The notes: generated by a model from the letters alone, not told the origin. A stretch of DNA of 26,320 bases from JAUICS01 sp964384335 (GCA_964384335.1 CAYLKN010000028.1:1-26320), one strand, 5' to 3'; counted from the stretch's first letter, positions 1-7,518 are shown. Program-made: numbers and translations.

Positions 1-1
1 G

Positions 2-397
2 GCCGATTGTGTCATCCTCACCGAAGACAGCAAGGTCTTGATGCAGCAAAGACCGGAGAATTGGGGTAAACATGCGGGCGTTTTAAACATTTTCGGCGGT
101 CATGTTGAGGAAGGTGAAACCATTTTGGAAGGCTTGATCCGTGAACTTCACGAAGAGCTTAGAGCGGTTGTTAAGGCTGAGGATGTTGTTTTCATCGGAG
201 CTATAACCGAAGACTGGACGGATCACACAGAAATTGTTCATGTCCATTTCTGGCATGATAAAGACGGAACAATTACTGGCTGTTATGAGGCGGAAGCCAT
301 AGAATATGATACCGTCCAGCAAGCGTTGGAACACCCCAAGATCATGGATTATGCAGTATGGGCTTTAAAGGAATGCCGGAAAAAAGGGCTGGCGTAA
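2..397 (+). CDS. NUDIX hydrolase, 5' end cut by window edge
   Basis: The frame is open from base 2 to the TAA at 395-397, so the true start lies left of the window; ATG at 41 is internal. NUDIX enzymes hydrolyse nucleoside diphosphates linked to another moiety using divalent metal. The NUDIX box is clear: GHVEEGE, seven residues, then RELHEEL, which matches G-x5-E-x7-RE-U-x-EE-x. The usual Gly after the second EE position is Arg. Upstream residues VLMQQRPENWGKHAGVLNIFGG match the strand-loop that precedes the box in the family. The substrate cannot be told. It is followed by a short gap with a palindrome and then another same-strand gene. Confidence 0.85.
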   Translation, partial: ADCVILTEDSKVLMQQRPENWGKHAGVLNIFGGHVEEGETILEGLIRELHEELRAVVKAEDVVFIGAITEDWTDHTEIVHVHFWHDKDGTITGCYEAEAIEYDTVQQALEHPKIMDYAVWALKECRKKGLA

Positions 398-404
398 AAT
401 TTAA

Positions 405-433
405 TTGACATAATGCAATTTGCATATTAATAA
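405..433 (+). promoter_or_regulatory. Candidate promoter with embedded palindrome
   Basis: A perfect TTGACA lies at 405-410. An AT-rich stretch at 425-433 could serve as a poor -10 (TATTAA or TAATAA). Between them is the exact palindrome ATGCAATTTGCAT at 413-425 (6-bp arms, 1-nt centre), a layout typical of a repressor operator. It would drive the gene at 460. The -10 match is weak, so this is tentative. Confidence 0.35.
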
Positions 434-459
434 TTCCCTTTGGTTGGGAGAGAATTAAA

Positions 460-1299
460 ATGGAAGTTGCTTTCGTTATAAAGTCGAGGATAGATTTTTT
501 TGCTTTTGCTATTGAGCTGATTGAGCATATTCCGCAAAGCGTATTATCTGATCCTCAAGATCCATTAGATATAGCAGTTAACGGAACGCGTAACTCAGGA
601 AAAAGAATTTTTTTTGAAGTGGCTGCAGAAACACTGCTTGGCAAAACATTCGATATTGAGACCGTTAGAAATAAGGAACACACAAGTCATATCGGAGTTG
701 TTGAAATTAATCGTCGTTTGAAAGATAACAGAGAGACACATGAGGATTTAGAAATATTTCATTCGGATCTAATGGACGCATCCGATGATTACGTAAAAAG
801 CCTGCTTCGCCTTTTTCCATATCCTCACATGGCGGATCGCAGAGGTTACGTTGAGTATACTTTGGAAAAAATTAAAAAAATTAAAGAGGACCGCAATAAA
901 GGAGGATTAAATTTCTGGCAAAATGCTGAAATACCTACTCTTTGGTCAGATGACATGGGAAATGAAATTGTATCACAGTTCGGGCTTATATTATGTGTTA
1001 AAGCACAAGACCCTGACATGCTTCTTATAGGTCAGCCTTACAAATTTCTAAAACGGGTCGAGTTATGGAAGCTTGGCCTGGGAAAAATATTTGACGAAGT
1101 GACACGACAGAGCAAATTCAATTCTACTTGTGAAGAATACAGCTCGCAAACATGGAGCCGTGTTATTAGAATGAAGATCACTGATTCCCGTCTTACTTCA
1201 GATATAAATTTTATGAATTTTATATACAGTTTACAAAATGCAAGGATTTATGAGCCATCAGCACAAAAAGCTTTAACGTATTATGCTTACACTGATTAA
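460..1299 (+). CDS. Hypothetical protein with P-loop-like GTRNSGKR motif
   Basis: I do not recognise this 279-residue protein. The start is supported by GGGAGAG at 446-452 just upstream. No signal peptide or membrane segment is visible. Near residues 41-49 the segment VNGTRNSGKR follows a beta-strand-like LDIAV and precedes a helix, which looks like a Walker A loop (G-x4-GK-S/T) except that Arg replaces the final Ser/Thr. No clear Walker B is seen. The middle is rich in Asp/Glu/Lys and the C-terminus has many aromatic residues. Codon use is AT-rich (long runs of A and T), unlike the flagellar genes to the right. It lies between the NUDIX gene and the flhB-tail fragment, in a stretch that may be accessory DNA. 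Confidence 0.7.
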   Translation: MEVAFVIKSRIDFFAFAIELIEHIPQSVLSDPQDPLDIAVNGTRNSGKRIFFEVAAETLLGKTFDIETVRNKEHTSHIGVVEINRRLKDNRETHEDLEIFHSDLMDASDDYVKSLLRLFPYPHMADRRGYVEYTLEKIKKIKEDRNKGGLNFWQNAEIPTLWSDDMGNEIVSQFGLILCVKAQDPDMLLIGQPYKFLKRVELWKLGLGKIFDEVTRQSKFNSTCEEYSSQTWSRVIRMKITDSRLTSDINFMNFIYSLQNARIYEPSAQKALTYYAYTD

Positions 1300-1344
1300 T
1301 GTGATTTTTGAATCTGTGTTTAATTTTACTATACTAAAACAACC

Positions 1345-1496
1345 ATTTCAGTTTCACTCAGCCTCTAAATTTATGAGGATGTCTACATCTTTCCCTGGTT
1401 TCTGAAAACGTACGAAATAACTTCTGCGACGGCTTTATAGAATTCCTTCGGAATGATTTCGTTGACTTCGACGGCATCATAAAGCCCGCGTGCCAG
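1345..1496. repeat. 152-bp direct repeat, left copy (flhB 3' end)
   Basis: Bases 1345-1496 match 3039-3190 with a constant offset of 1694 and a single mismatch (T at 1364, G at 3058). The copy covers the last 37 codons plus stop of flhB and 38 bp downstream of it. The match stops sharply on both sides. The two copies flank proS. Confidence 0.95.
1383..1496 (-). pseudogene. flhB 3'-end fragment (orphan copy)
   Basis: On the minus strand this reads the C-terminal end of FlhB (LARGLYDAVEV through YVFRNQGKM and stop) with no flhB start or body attached. It is identical to the end of the intact flhB at 3077-3190. The proS stop codon lies inside it, in another frame. It is best explained as what was left of, or duplicated from, the flhB end when the proS segment arrived. 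Confidence 0.9.
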
Positions 1497-2748
1497 ACTC
1501 AGGTTCCATACATTTTGCTTTGATTTGGTCAGTAGTTAGGGTCTCTATAGTGCCGGTTTTACGATCTTTTAACTCTATTTTTCCTTTAGATAGATTTTTC
1601 GGTCCAATAATGATCTGTTTAGGCGTTCCAATCAGGTCAGCTTCCTGAAACTTCTCTCCGGCACTTTTGTCTCTATCATCCAGAAGAACTTTTAAACCCA
1701 TGCCAGAAAGCTGACGGTAGATTTTTTCAGACACTTCAGTGCAGGAACAATTATCAACTCGGAGATTCAAAATAACCACATTGTAAGGGGCAATACTTTC
1801 AGGCCAGATGATTCCTTTATCATCATGAAATTGTTCAATAATAGAGCTTACAAGACGCGAAACACCGATTCCGTAACACCCCATGACAACAGTTTTATTT
1901 TTTCCATCAGCGAGAGTAGTTTCTGCTTTTAACGAATAGGAATATGCAGTGCCAAGGTGATAACAATGTCCAACTTCTATGCCTCGCCTGCGGATAAGTT
2001 TATCTTCAGATACGGGACATGTTTCAGGATTGTATTTTTCTATGTTTACAGCGTAATCACTATCAGGATCGAACAGTAATTCATCTAATCCTGTATTTGC
2101 TAAAACATGGAACTCATGAGAGTGTTCGCCGCCTATTGCACCAGGATCAGCAGCCACACACGCATATTCAACGCCAATTCTTTGAAAAATGCGGTGATAT
2201 GCCTCCAGCATGATTTCATATGATTTGATTGAGTTTTCCTTGTCAATATCGAAGGAATAACAATCTTTCATTAAGAATTCACGGGGGCGGATGGTTCCAT
2301 ATTGAGGACGGAATTCATCACGAAATTTTGTCTGAATTTGATAGAGCATCAGAGGAAGTTCACGATAACTTTGTATATTTTGACGAAAAATATCGGTGAT
2401 TACGAGTTCATGCGTGGGACCAAGGCAATAATCATTACCGTGACGATCTTTAAATTTTGCAAGAAGCTGACCATCGTCATATTTATCCCAGCGATCTCCT
2501 TCTTTCCAAAGGTCGCCAGGTTGAACAATAGGCATGAACAATTCTAATGCCCCAGATCTGTTCATTTCCTCTCGCACAATGTTTTCAACGTTCTTGAGAA
2601 CGGCATAACCAAAGGGAAGCCAGTTATAAACACCGCTGGCCAGTCTCCGGATCATGCCGGAACGCAACATTAATTTATGCGAAGGCACAACAGCATCTGC
2701 GGGATCATCTATAAGTGTGGGTAAAAAGTATTTTGAAAGCCTGGTCAT
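1477..2748 (-). CDS. proS: Prolyl-tRNA synthetase (short, no INS editing domain)
   Basis: This class II synthetase charges tRNA-Pro with proline. The 423-residue length matches the short Rickettsia/alphaproteobacterial type, which lacks the INS editing domain of E. coli ProRS. Visible landmarks are the N-terminal SHKLMLRSGMIRRLASGVYNW, motif 2 region FRDEFRPQYGTIRPREF, motif 3 GCYGIGVSRLVSSIIEQ, and the anticodon-binding domain from about residue 320 (APYNVVILNL to KIELKDRKTG). AAAGGA lies 7 bp before the ATG. The last residues, GTRAL, and part of the Ser before them are encoded inside the flhB-tail repeat, read out of the FlhB frame. The native C-terminus was therefore replaced or extended by a few residues, beyond the conserved core. 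The gene is more AT-rich than fliQ-fliR-flhB. Whether it is the only proS in the genome cannot be seen here. Confidence 0.96.
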   Translation of the reverse strand: MTRLSKYFLPTLIDDPADAVVPSHKLMLRSGMIRRLASGVYNWLPFGYAVLKNVENIVREEMNRSGALELFMPIVQPGDLWKEGDRWDKYDDGQLLAKFKDRHGNDYCLGPTHELVITDIFRQNIQSYRELPLMLYQIQTKFRDEFRPQYGTIRPREFLMKDCYSFDIDKENSIKSYEIMLEAYHRIFQRIGVEYACVAADPGAIGGEHSHEFHVLANTGLDELLFDPDSDYAVNIEKYNPETCPVSEDKLIRRRGIEVGHCYHLGTAYSYSLKAETTLADGKNKTVVMGCYGIGVSRLVSSIIEQFHDDKGIIWPESIAPYNVVILNLRVDNCSCTEVSEKIYRQLSGMGLKVLLDDRDKSAGEKFQEADLIGTPKQIIIGPKNLSKGKIELKDRKTGTIETLTTDQIKAKCMEPESGTRAL

Positions 2749-3038
2749 ACTTCGTCCTTTCTATTCGAGTTTAAACGAAAGGACAGACAATAGAATGGGT
2801 CAAATTTCGGATTATAATTGCCAGCCTTTCTTGGTTGATTGGGGCTGACACAAGAAATTTCCGTCAGCCTAAAGCGGGCTGAACGGTCGCGGCAAACAAC
2901 GCATTATTTTTACGCCAATGTACATAAGTCTAATAAAGCATTAAATCTTAAAAAAAACAAGTTCTTTCTCTCCACTCATCAGGTTCCAGCGCCTGAAGGT
3001 TGCGGGGTATGGTATTTCTAAGCCACTGATAACACCGT
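2749..3038. other. proS leader/promoter region, no gene
   Basis: I find no convincing gene between proS and the right-hand repeat. On the minus strand a perfect TATAAT lies at 2816-2811, about 60 bp before the proS ATG, but without a good -35. Further upstream are three short complementary arms: 2876-2882 (GGGCTGA), 2863-2869 (GTCAGCC) and 2843-2849 (GGCTGAC). The middle arm can pair with either neighbour. The small open frame on the plus strand here has no ribosome site or recognisable product. Confidence 0.5.
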
Positions 3039-3190
3039 ATTTCAGTTTCACTCAGCCGCTAAATTTATGAGGATGTCTACATCTTTCCCTGGTTTCTGAA
3101 AACGTACGAAATAACTTCTGCGACGGCTTTATAGAATTCCTTCGGAATGATTTCGTTGACTTCGACGGCATCATAAAGCCCGCGTGCCAG
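3039..3190. repeat. 152-bp direct repeat, right copy (inside flhB end)
   Basis: Right copy of the 1345-1496 repeat. It includes the true 3' end of flhB (3077-3190) and 38 bp beyond the stop. The intact gene uses this copy. Together the copies bound a 1694-bp unit carrying proS. Confidence 0.95.
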
Positions 3191-4132
3191 CGGCGGGTTT
3201 TCATACAGCATAATACCGTGTTCCTTTGCCGTTTCCCTTATGCGCAGGGCAACTTCGTCAACACCTTTGGCAAGGACCAGAGGCGCGTCCATTGAACCGG
3301 AGTCATACTGCAGCGCGATGGAATAATGTGTCGGGTTTGTGATTACAACATCGGCTTTCGGGACGGCCTGCATCATTCTTTGTTGTGCTTTCTGTACCCG
3401 TAACTGGGCCAGTTTGCGCTTGACGGCCGGATCACCCTCAGCCTGTTTTCGTTCGTCTTTGACTTCCTGTTTTGACATTTTCATGTCTTCGTGATGTTTG
3501 TGCTTTTGGTAAATGAAATCGATCATTGCCAGGATCAGCATGATAATCAGGACAGCAACCATAAGTTTCAGGAAGAGTACCATGAGTTCATCCATTACCT
3601 GTTGCGGGGCCTGTCCGACGAAATGATCGATTGTCCCGTAATATGGCTCCAGAATAACGTAAGCTGCCACACTTATGGCAAAAAGCTTGACCAGGCCCTT
3701 GACAAACTCCATGAGTGAGTTTGTTGAGAATAATCTTTTTAAACCCGTTACAGGATTAAGCTTTGTGATATCGGGCTTGAGAACTTCCGACGCGATCATT
3801 GGCCCGACCTGAATAAAGCCGCTTGCAACGGCAACCATAAAAAAAAGAAGAAAAGGCAATGCCAGGAGTTGCAGAGATTTTATGAATGCGTCATAAAAAG
3901 CGGGGCCTATTCCCCCTGGTGTTCGGGGTATTTCGTGTACGCTTTCAAAGTAGGTGCGGAGATATTCGGACAGTTCCCCCATAAAATACCCGGCATAGGT
4001 GGCAACAACGATTGTTCCTGCGAGCAGCATAAACCAGCTGTCCAGTTCCTTACTTTTCGGAACCTGACCCTTGTTCCGGGCCTTACTCAGCTTTTTCGCG
4101 GTCGGTTCTTCGGTTTTATCTTCGTCGCTCAT
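3077..4132 (-). CDS. flhB: Flagellar export switch protein FlhB
   Basis: FlhB is the inner-membrane component of the flagellar type III export gate that switches export from rod/hook to filament substrates. The 351 residues show the usual N-terminal DKTEEPTAKKLSKARNKGQV, four hydrophobic segments between about 33 and 205, and a cytoplasmic tail. The autocleavage motif NPTH is at 266-269 in VVITNPTHYSIAL. The end (ENPPLARGLYDAVEV) is the conserved FlhB tail, present again upstream of proS as an orphan fragment. It is the last gene of a minus-strand fliQ-fliR-flhB set, 73 bp after fliR. The start has only a weak ribosome site. Confidence 0.97.
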   Translation of the reverse strand: MSDEDKTEEPTAKKLSKARNKGQVPKSKELDSWFMLLAGTIVVATYAGYFMGELSEYLRTYFESVHEIPRTPGGIGPAFYDAFIKSLQLLALPFLLFFMVAVASGFIQVGPMIASEVLKPDITKLNPVTGLKRLFSTNSLMEFVKGLVKLFAISVAAYVILEPYYGTIDHFVGQAPQQVMDELMVLFLKLMVAVLIIMLILAMIDFIYQKHKHHEDMKMSKQEVKDERKQAEGDPAVKRKLAQLRVQKAQQRMMQAVPKADVVITNPTHYSIALQYDSGSMDAPLVLAKGVDEVALRIRETAKEHGIMLYENPPLARGLYDAVEVNEIIPKEFYKAVAEVISYVFRNQGKM

Positions 4133-4205
4133 TCTTTGACCGGGGCATTCAAGACAGTGTTATCTTTATAATATTGTACCATTTGAGACAGGGGACAATG
4201 AACCT

Positions 4206-4976
4206 TTACCTGAACAAAAACGACATGCCGGCTTCGAAATACTCAAGCCAGAAAAGAAAAACGGTCGATGTCACAAACATAAGGGTAATCAATCCTATTG
4301 TAATCTGCGCAGGCAGGAAAAGAATAAGTACCTGGATCTGGGGAACCAGACGTGCAAACAACGCCTTTAAAATATGCAGCAGCAATCCAACAATAACAAT
4401 TGGTGCGGCAAGCATAAAGCCAAGCTCAAAACTTTTGGATAATGCCGTGGCCATTGTTTCTGCCAGGCTTCTGATGTCGGGCATTTCTCCGAACGGAAAA
4501 ACATCATAGCTGAAAAACATGCCACGAATGACCATATGATGTAAATTTGTTGAGAATAACAATGCCATAGCAGTGATAATGAAAAATGCCCCCACAAGAC
4601 TGCCCTGAGAGGCAAAGATCGGATTAAAAAGCTGTGAATTCATAAGGCCGCCCATCGTGCTGAAAATGCGCCCGGCGACATCGAGTGCGGAAAAAATCAT
4701 GCGTGCCATCCCGCCGATTAAAAAGCCGACCAGAAACTCAACGGACAGAATTAAAAGCAGTTCATCAACAGGAGGCAATTCCGAAGGGAGCATTGGCTTT
4801 AAAACCGGCATCATAACGAGCGAAACCCCGAATGCGAGAAAAAGGCGTATGCGTGTAGGCACAAATGCGTCGCCGACACCGGGAAGGACCATAAGCGCAG
4901 TTCCAATCCGCATAAACACCATCATGACGGCCAGAGCATTACTGTTCATGAAATCATTGAGTTCTTCCGGCGTCAT
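4206..4976 (-). CDS. fliR: Flagellar export gate protein FliR
   Basis: FliR is a polytopic inner-membrane protein of the FliPQR export gate through which flagellar subunits pass. The 256-residue length is normal. Family features seen are the N-terminal NALAVMMVFMRIGTALMVLPG, the RIRLFLAFGVSLVMMPVL segment, GGMARMIFSALDVAGRIFS, and the late GLLLHILKALFARLVPQIQV. Six or so hydrophobic stretches are visible. It lies between fliQ (141 bp upstream, separated by a palindromic repeat) and flhB (73 bp downstream). fliQ and fliR are often almost touching in other genomes, so the gap is unusual. Confidence 0.96.
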   Translation of the reverse strand: MTPEELNDFMNSNALAVMMVFMRIGTALMVLPGVGDAFVPTRIRLFLAFGVSLVMMPVLKPMLPSELPPVDELLLILSVEFLVGFLIGGMARMIFSALDVAGRIFSTMGGLMNSQLFNPIFASQGSLVGAFFIITAMALLFSTNLHHMVIRGMFFSYDVFPFGEMPDIRSLAETMATALSKSFELGFMLAAPIVIVGLLLHILKALFARLVPQIQVLILFLPAQITIGLITLMFVTSTVFLFWLEYFEAGMSFLFR

Positions 4977-5062
4977 CTATTTCTCATTCTTTATCAAAAG
5001 GCCCCCGTTTAATGGCCAGGGGCGAGACACGTATCAACACGCCCTAACTTATTGAATTGACG

Positions 5063-5123
5063 GGCAAATTTACGCGATCAAAAATCGCAAAGCGATTCTT
5101 TTTGATCGCGATTTGCTCTAGCC
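5063..5123. repeat. Palindromic dispersed repeat, nearly complete copy
   Basis: Read on the minus strand from 5123, the element starts at the fliQ stop codon (TAGAGCAAATCGCGATC) and folds back on itself. CGCGATCAAAAA pairs with TTTTTGATCGCG, with AATCGC-TTT-GCGATT inside. GCAAAT near one end pairs with ATTTGC near the other. The first 42 bp (5123 to 5082) recur with one mismatch at 26098-26139, after flgE. Size, symmetry and intergenic position next to stop codons resemble REP/MITE-like elements. It separates fliQ from fliR. Confidence 0.8.
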
Positions 5124-5384
5124 CAGAGAGATAATCCGATCAAACAGCTCATTCGTGAATCCGATCAAAATATCAATCATGTAGGGCATTAAAAAAAACA
5201 GACTCAGAAAAACAGCCAGAATTTTAGGCACGAAAACAAGAGTCATCTCAGATAACTGCGTCAGGGCCTGAAACAAGGCGATGGTTACACCCACCGCAAG
5301 TCCGATAAGCAGGATCGGTGCGCCAACCTGCAGCGCGATCAGTATCGCCTGCCGGGCGACGTCTATTATTTCTTCCTGGTTCAT
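5118..5384 (-). CDS. fliQ: Flagellar export gate protein FliQ
   Basis: FliQ is the small two-helix membrane protein of the FliPQR gate. I chose the ATG at 5384, giving 88 residues (MNQEEIIDVARQAILIALQ...), because that is the family's normal length; an upstream in-frame start would add 14 residues unlike FliQ. Both hydrophobic helices are clear (about 15-39 and 50-75), with the typical VGAPILLIGLAVGVTIALFQALTQ and PKILAVFL. The TAG stop is shared with the edge of a palindromic repeat. No strong ribosome site precedes the ATG; GGAAGAG lies about 12 bp away. Confidence 0.95.
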   Translation of the reverse strand: MNQEEIIDVARQAILIALQVGAPILLIGLAVGVTIALFQALTQLSEMTLVFVPKILAVFLSLFFLMPYMIDILIGFTNELFDRIISLG

Positions 5385-5505
5385 GATCAAAATATACTCT
5401 TCCAAAGTCCTTTTGTATAGACACACGCGTATGCCCGATAAAAGGAAAGGTGTCAGCGACGAAATGACGACTTTATTTTAACAATACAATCCGTATTTTA
5501 AAATT

Positions 5506-6513
5506 ATGAGTTCGGCGAAATCTGTTTCAATCTGGCTTTTTTTTACCGCGTTTATGGTATTTGCAATGGCGATTATAGGCGCCATAACGCGGCTTACCGA
5601 ATCCGGTCTTTCCATGGTTGAATGGCGTCCTCTAATCGGGGCCCTTCCGCCATTAAGCGAGACTGAATGGCAGCGTGTTTACGCCCTTTATCAGGACAGT
5701 CCCGAATTTGAAAAAAAACATTTCTGGATGAGTCTGGAAGATTTTAAAATCATTTTTTTCTGGGAATGGCTGCATCGGTTTTGGGGCCGGCTTATCGGGA
5801 TTGTTTTTATTTTGCCTCTGATCTGGTTCTGGGTAAAAAAACATCTGTCTCCGGAAATTAAACCCTATCTTGTCGGTTTGTTGCTTCTTGGTGCCAGTCA
5901 GGGGCTTATGGGCTGGTTTATGGTGCAAAGCGGTCTTATGGAAAGACCCTCAGTCAGTCATTTTCGTCTTGCCGCCCATTTGGGACTTGCCTTTGTAATA
6001 TTTGCCTATCTTGTATGGCTTGGCTTTAAAACCCTTCCGGACTGGCGTTTTCAAAAACCCGGTGATAAATCCTTTTACGCGGCGGCCTCACTTCTCGTTC
6101 TTACAATAGTCTGGGGCGCTTTTGTGGCAGGGCTGGATGCGGGACTTGTCTACAATACCTATCCTCTTATGGGGGATCGGTTCCTGCCGCCGGAAACATT
6201 GACTTTGCAGGGTTTTGTCAACGATCCCGTATGGGTGCAGTTTACGCATCGCTGGATTGCAGTTATCGCAGCTGCGGCTCTGCTTGCCTATTCTTTTAAG
6301 CGAAAAGAAATATGGCTGGCGGCAAGCGTGCTTGTGCAGGTTGGCCTTGGCATTGCAACCTTGTTATCACAGGTTGCGATCCCTCTTGCCGCGTTGCATC
6401 AGGCAACCGCGTTTATCGTGGTTTTTATGCTTGTGCGCTCGCTTTTTGACTATGATGGAGGGTCAGTTCTGAGTAGAGAGCCAGGTAATTCTGTACAACC
6501 GCATCCTCGGTAA
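5506..6513 (+). CDS. ctaA: Heme A synthase CtaA (COX15 type)
   Basis: CtaA oxidises heme O to heme A in the inner membrane for cytochrome aa3 oxidase. The 335 residues form about eight membrane helices. Family signatures are GAITRLTESGLSM (25-37), EWLHRFWGR (87-95), HFRLAAHLGLAF, QFTHRWIAV and ALHQATAF. They carry the four expected heme-ligand histidines at 90, 158, 248 and 298. The first is preceded by the conserved Glu87. The gene is transcribed away from fliQ with 121 bp between the starts. Its last 89 bp overlap the convergent glycosyltransferase gene, so the C-terminal tail after LFDYDG is probably not constrained by CtaA function. Partner genes ctaG and ctaE lie 9 kb away, beyond the secretion cluster. 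Confidence 0.97.
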   Translation: MSSAKSVSIWLFFTAFMVFAMAIIGAITRLTESGLSMVEWRPLIGALPPLSETEWQRVYALYQDSPEFEKKHFWMSLEDFKIIFFWEWLHRFWGRLIGIVFILPLIWFWVKKHLSPEIKPYLVGLLLLGASQGLMGWFMVQSGLMERPSVSHFRLAAHLGLAFVIFAYLVWLGFKTLPDWRFQKPGDKSFYAAASLLVLTIVWGAFVAGLDAGLVYNTYPLMGDRFLPPETLTLQGFVNDPVWVQFTHRWIAVIAAAALLAYSFKRKEIWLAASVLVQVGLGIATLLSQVAIPLAALHQATAFIVVFMLVRSLFDYDGGSVLSREPGNSVQPHPR

Positions 6514-7501
6514 ATGTCTTTATGAAGGTTTGTCTGCCGCCTTCAACAATTCCGGCCTGTAATGCCCGGTCGGATTTAAGGCGGTTCATGGCCCCGGCCA
6601 GTTCCCGGTGATCGTCAATGTCAACAAGAAGGCCGTTAACCTCATCCTCAATATAGGCTTTAGGACCGGCCGCCCTGGCCGCAATCAAAGGCGTGCCGGT
6701 TGCCCACGCTTCAACCATAACCGTGCCAAAGGGCTCGTACCGGGACGGAAAAACGCATATGTCTGATGCATTCAGGACGGCGGCACGGTTATCCTGCCAC
6801 CCAAGAAAACGTACCCGGTTTTTCAGACCGATTTCCCCGGCAAGATTTTCAAGTTTGTTCCTGTCTTCCCCTTCACCGGCGATCCAGAGATAACTGTCAG
6901 GGACGTCCCGGAAGGCGTGTAAAAGCGTATCCAGTCCTTTTTTCTGATGAAGCCTGGCAAGCGTACAAAAAAGAGTTTTGTCGTCAGGTGTATCAAAGTT
7001 TTTACGGGGCAGGGGAGGAGACCCGGGGTCGATCCCGGCAAAAGTATGAATTGTTCGGCACTTTTCCTCATCAACGCCCTGACTGTGTATGGCACGGGTA
7101 ATATCATGCGTAACACCAATAAAAGCGTCACATTTTGAAAACCGTTTAACATCGTAATATCCTCCGAACCAGCCAATATGGCTCCAGGCACGCGCATGAG
7201 GGGCCACTGTAACGAAAGAAGAGGCCCGGCCCATCCAGGTCTGGACAATATCCGGTTTAAAATCCTTTATGATTTTCTGAATCTGACTTCCGGTTCTGAT
7301 ATCAAAAAATTTTCCGAAAGAACAGAAACTGTGGGGTATTCCCTCTGTGTTAAGTTTTTTTGTTCTTTCAGGGTAATCGCGTGTGATGACAATTTGATCA
7401 ATCCCTCTTCTATGCAGGGCCGTTACCAGATCCATAAAAAACGTTTCTGCACCGCCGTGCTGGGCCCCGGCCATAATCTGTAACACTTTAATGCCTTGCA
7501 T
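6425..7501 (-). CDS. Glycosyltransferase, GT4-like (GT-B fold)
   Basis: This 358-residue protein has the GT-B layout. The N-terminal domain starts KVLQIMAGAQHGGAETFFMDL, with the donor/acceptor loop GGAE. The C-terminal domain has FCTLARLHQKKGLDTLLHAF, VRFLGWQDN and the E-x7-E signature EPFGTVMVE followed by ATGTPLIAARAAGP. This fits retaining nucleotide-sugar transferases of family GT4 that build LPS, capsule or other glycans; the sugar is not predictable. It lies 17 bp after a secreted-protein gene on the same strand, so the two are probably cotranscribed. Its 3' end runs 89 bp into the convergent ctaA. Confidence 0.92.
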   Translation of the reverse strand: MQGIKVLQIMAGAQHGGAETFFMDLVTALHRRGIDQIVITRDYPERTKKLNTEGIPHSFCSFGKFFDIRTGSQIQKIIKDFKPDIVQTWMGRASSFVTVAPHARAWSHIGWFGGYYDVKRFSKCDAFIGVTHDITRAIHSQGVDEEKCRTIHTFAGIDPGSPPLPRKNFDTPDDKTLFCTLARLHQKKGLDTLLHAFRDVPDSYLWIAGEGEDRNKLENLAGEIGLKNRVRFLGWQDNRAAVLNASDICVFPSRYEPFGTVMVEAWATGTPLIAARAAGPKAYIEDEVNGLLVDIDDHRELAGAMNRLKSDRALQAGIVEGGRQTFIKTFTEDAVVQNYLALYSELTLHHSQKASAQA

Positions 7502-7518
7502 CGGTGCGCCAAAAATTC

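Noticed and set aside
2839..3021. 60-codon plus-strand frame upstream of proS
   Set aside because: It has no start signal or recognisable sequence, and it covers the proS leader arms on the opposite strand.
1477..3038. Insertion sequence or integron cassette carrying proS
   Set aside because: No transposase, integrase, terminal inverted repeats or attC-like fold was seen; only homologous flhB ends flank it.
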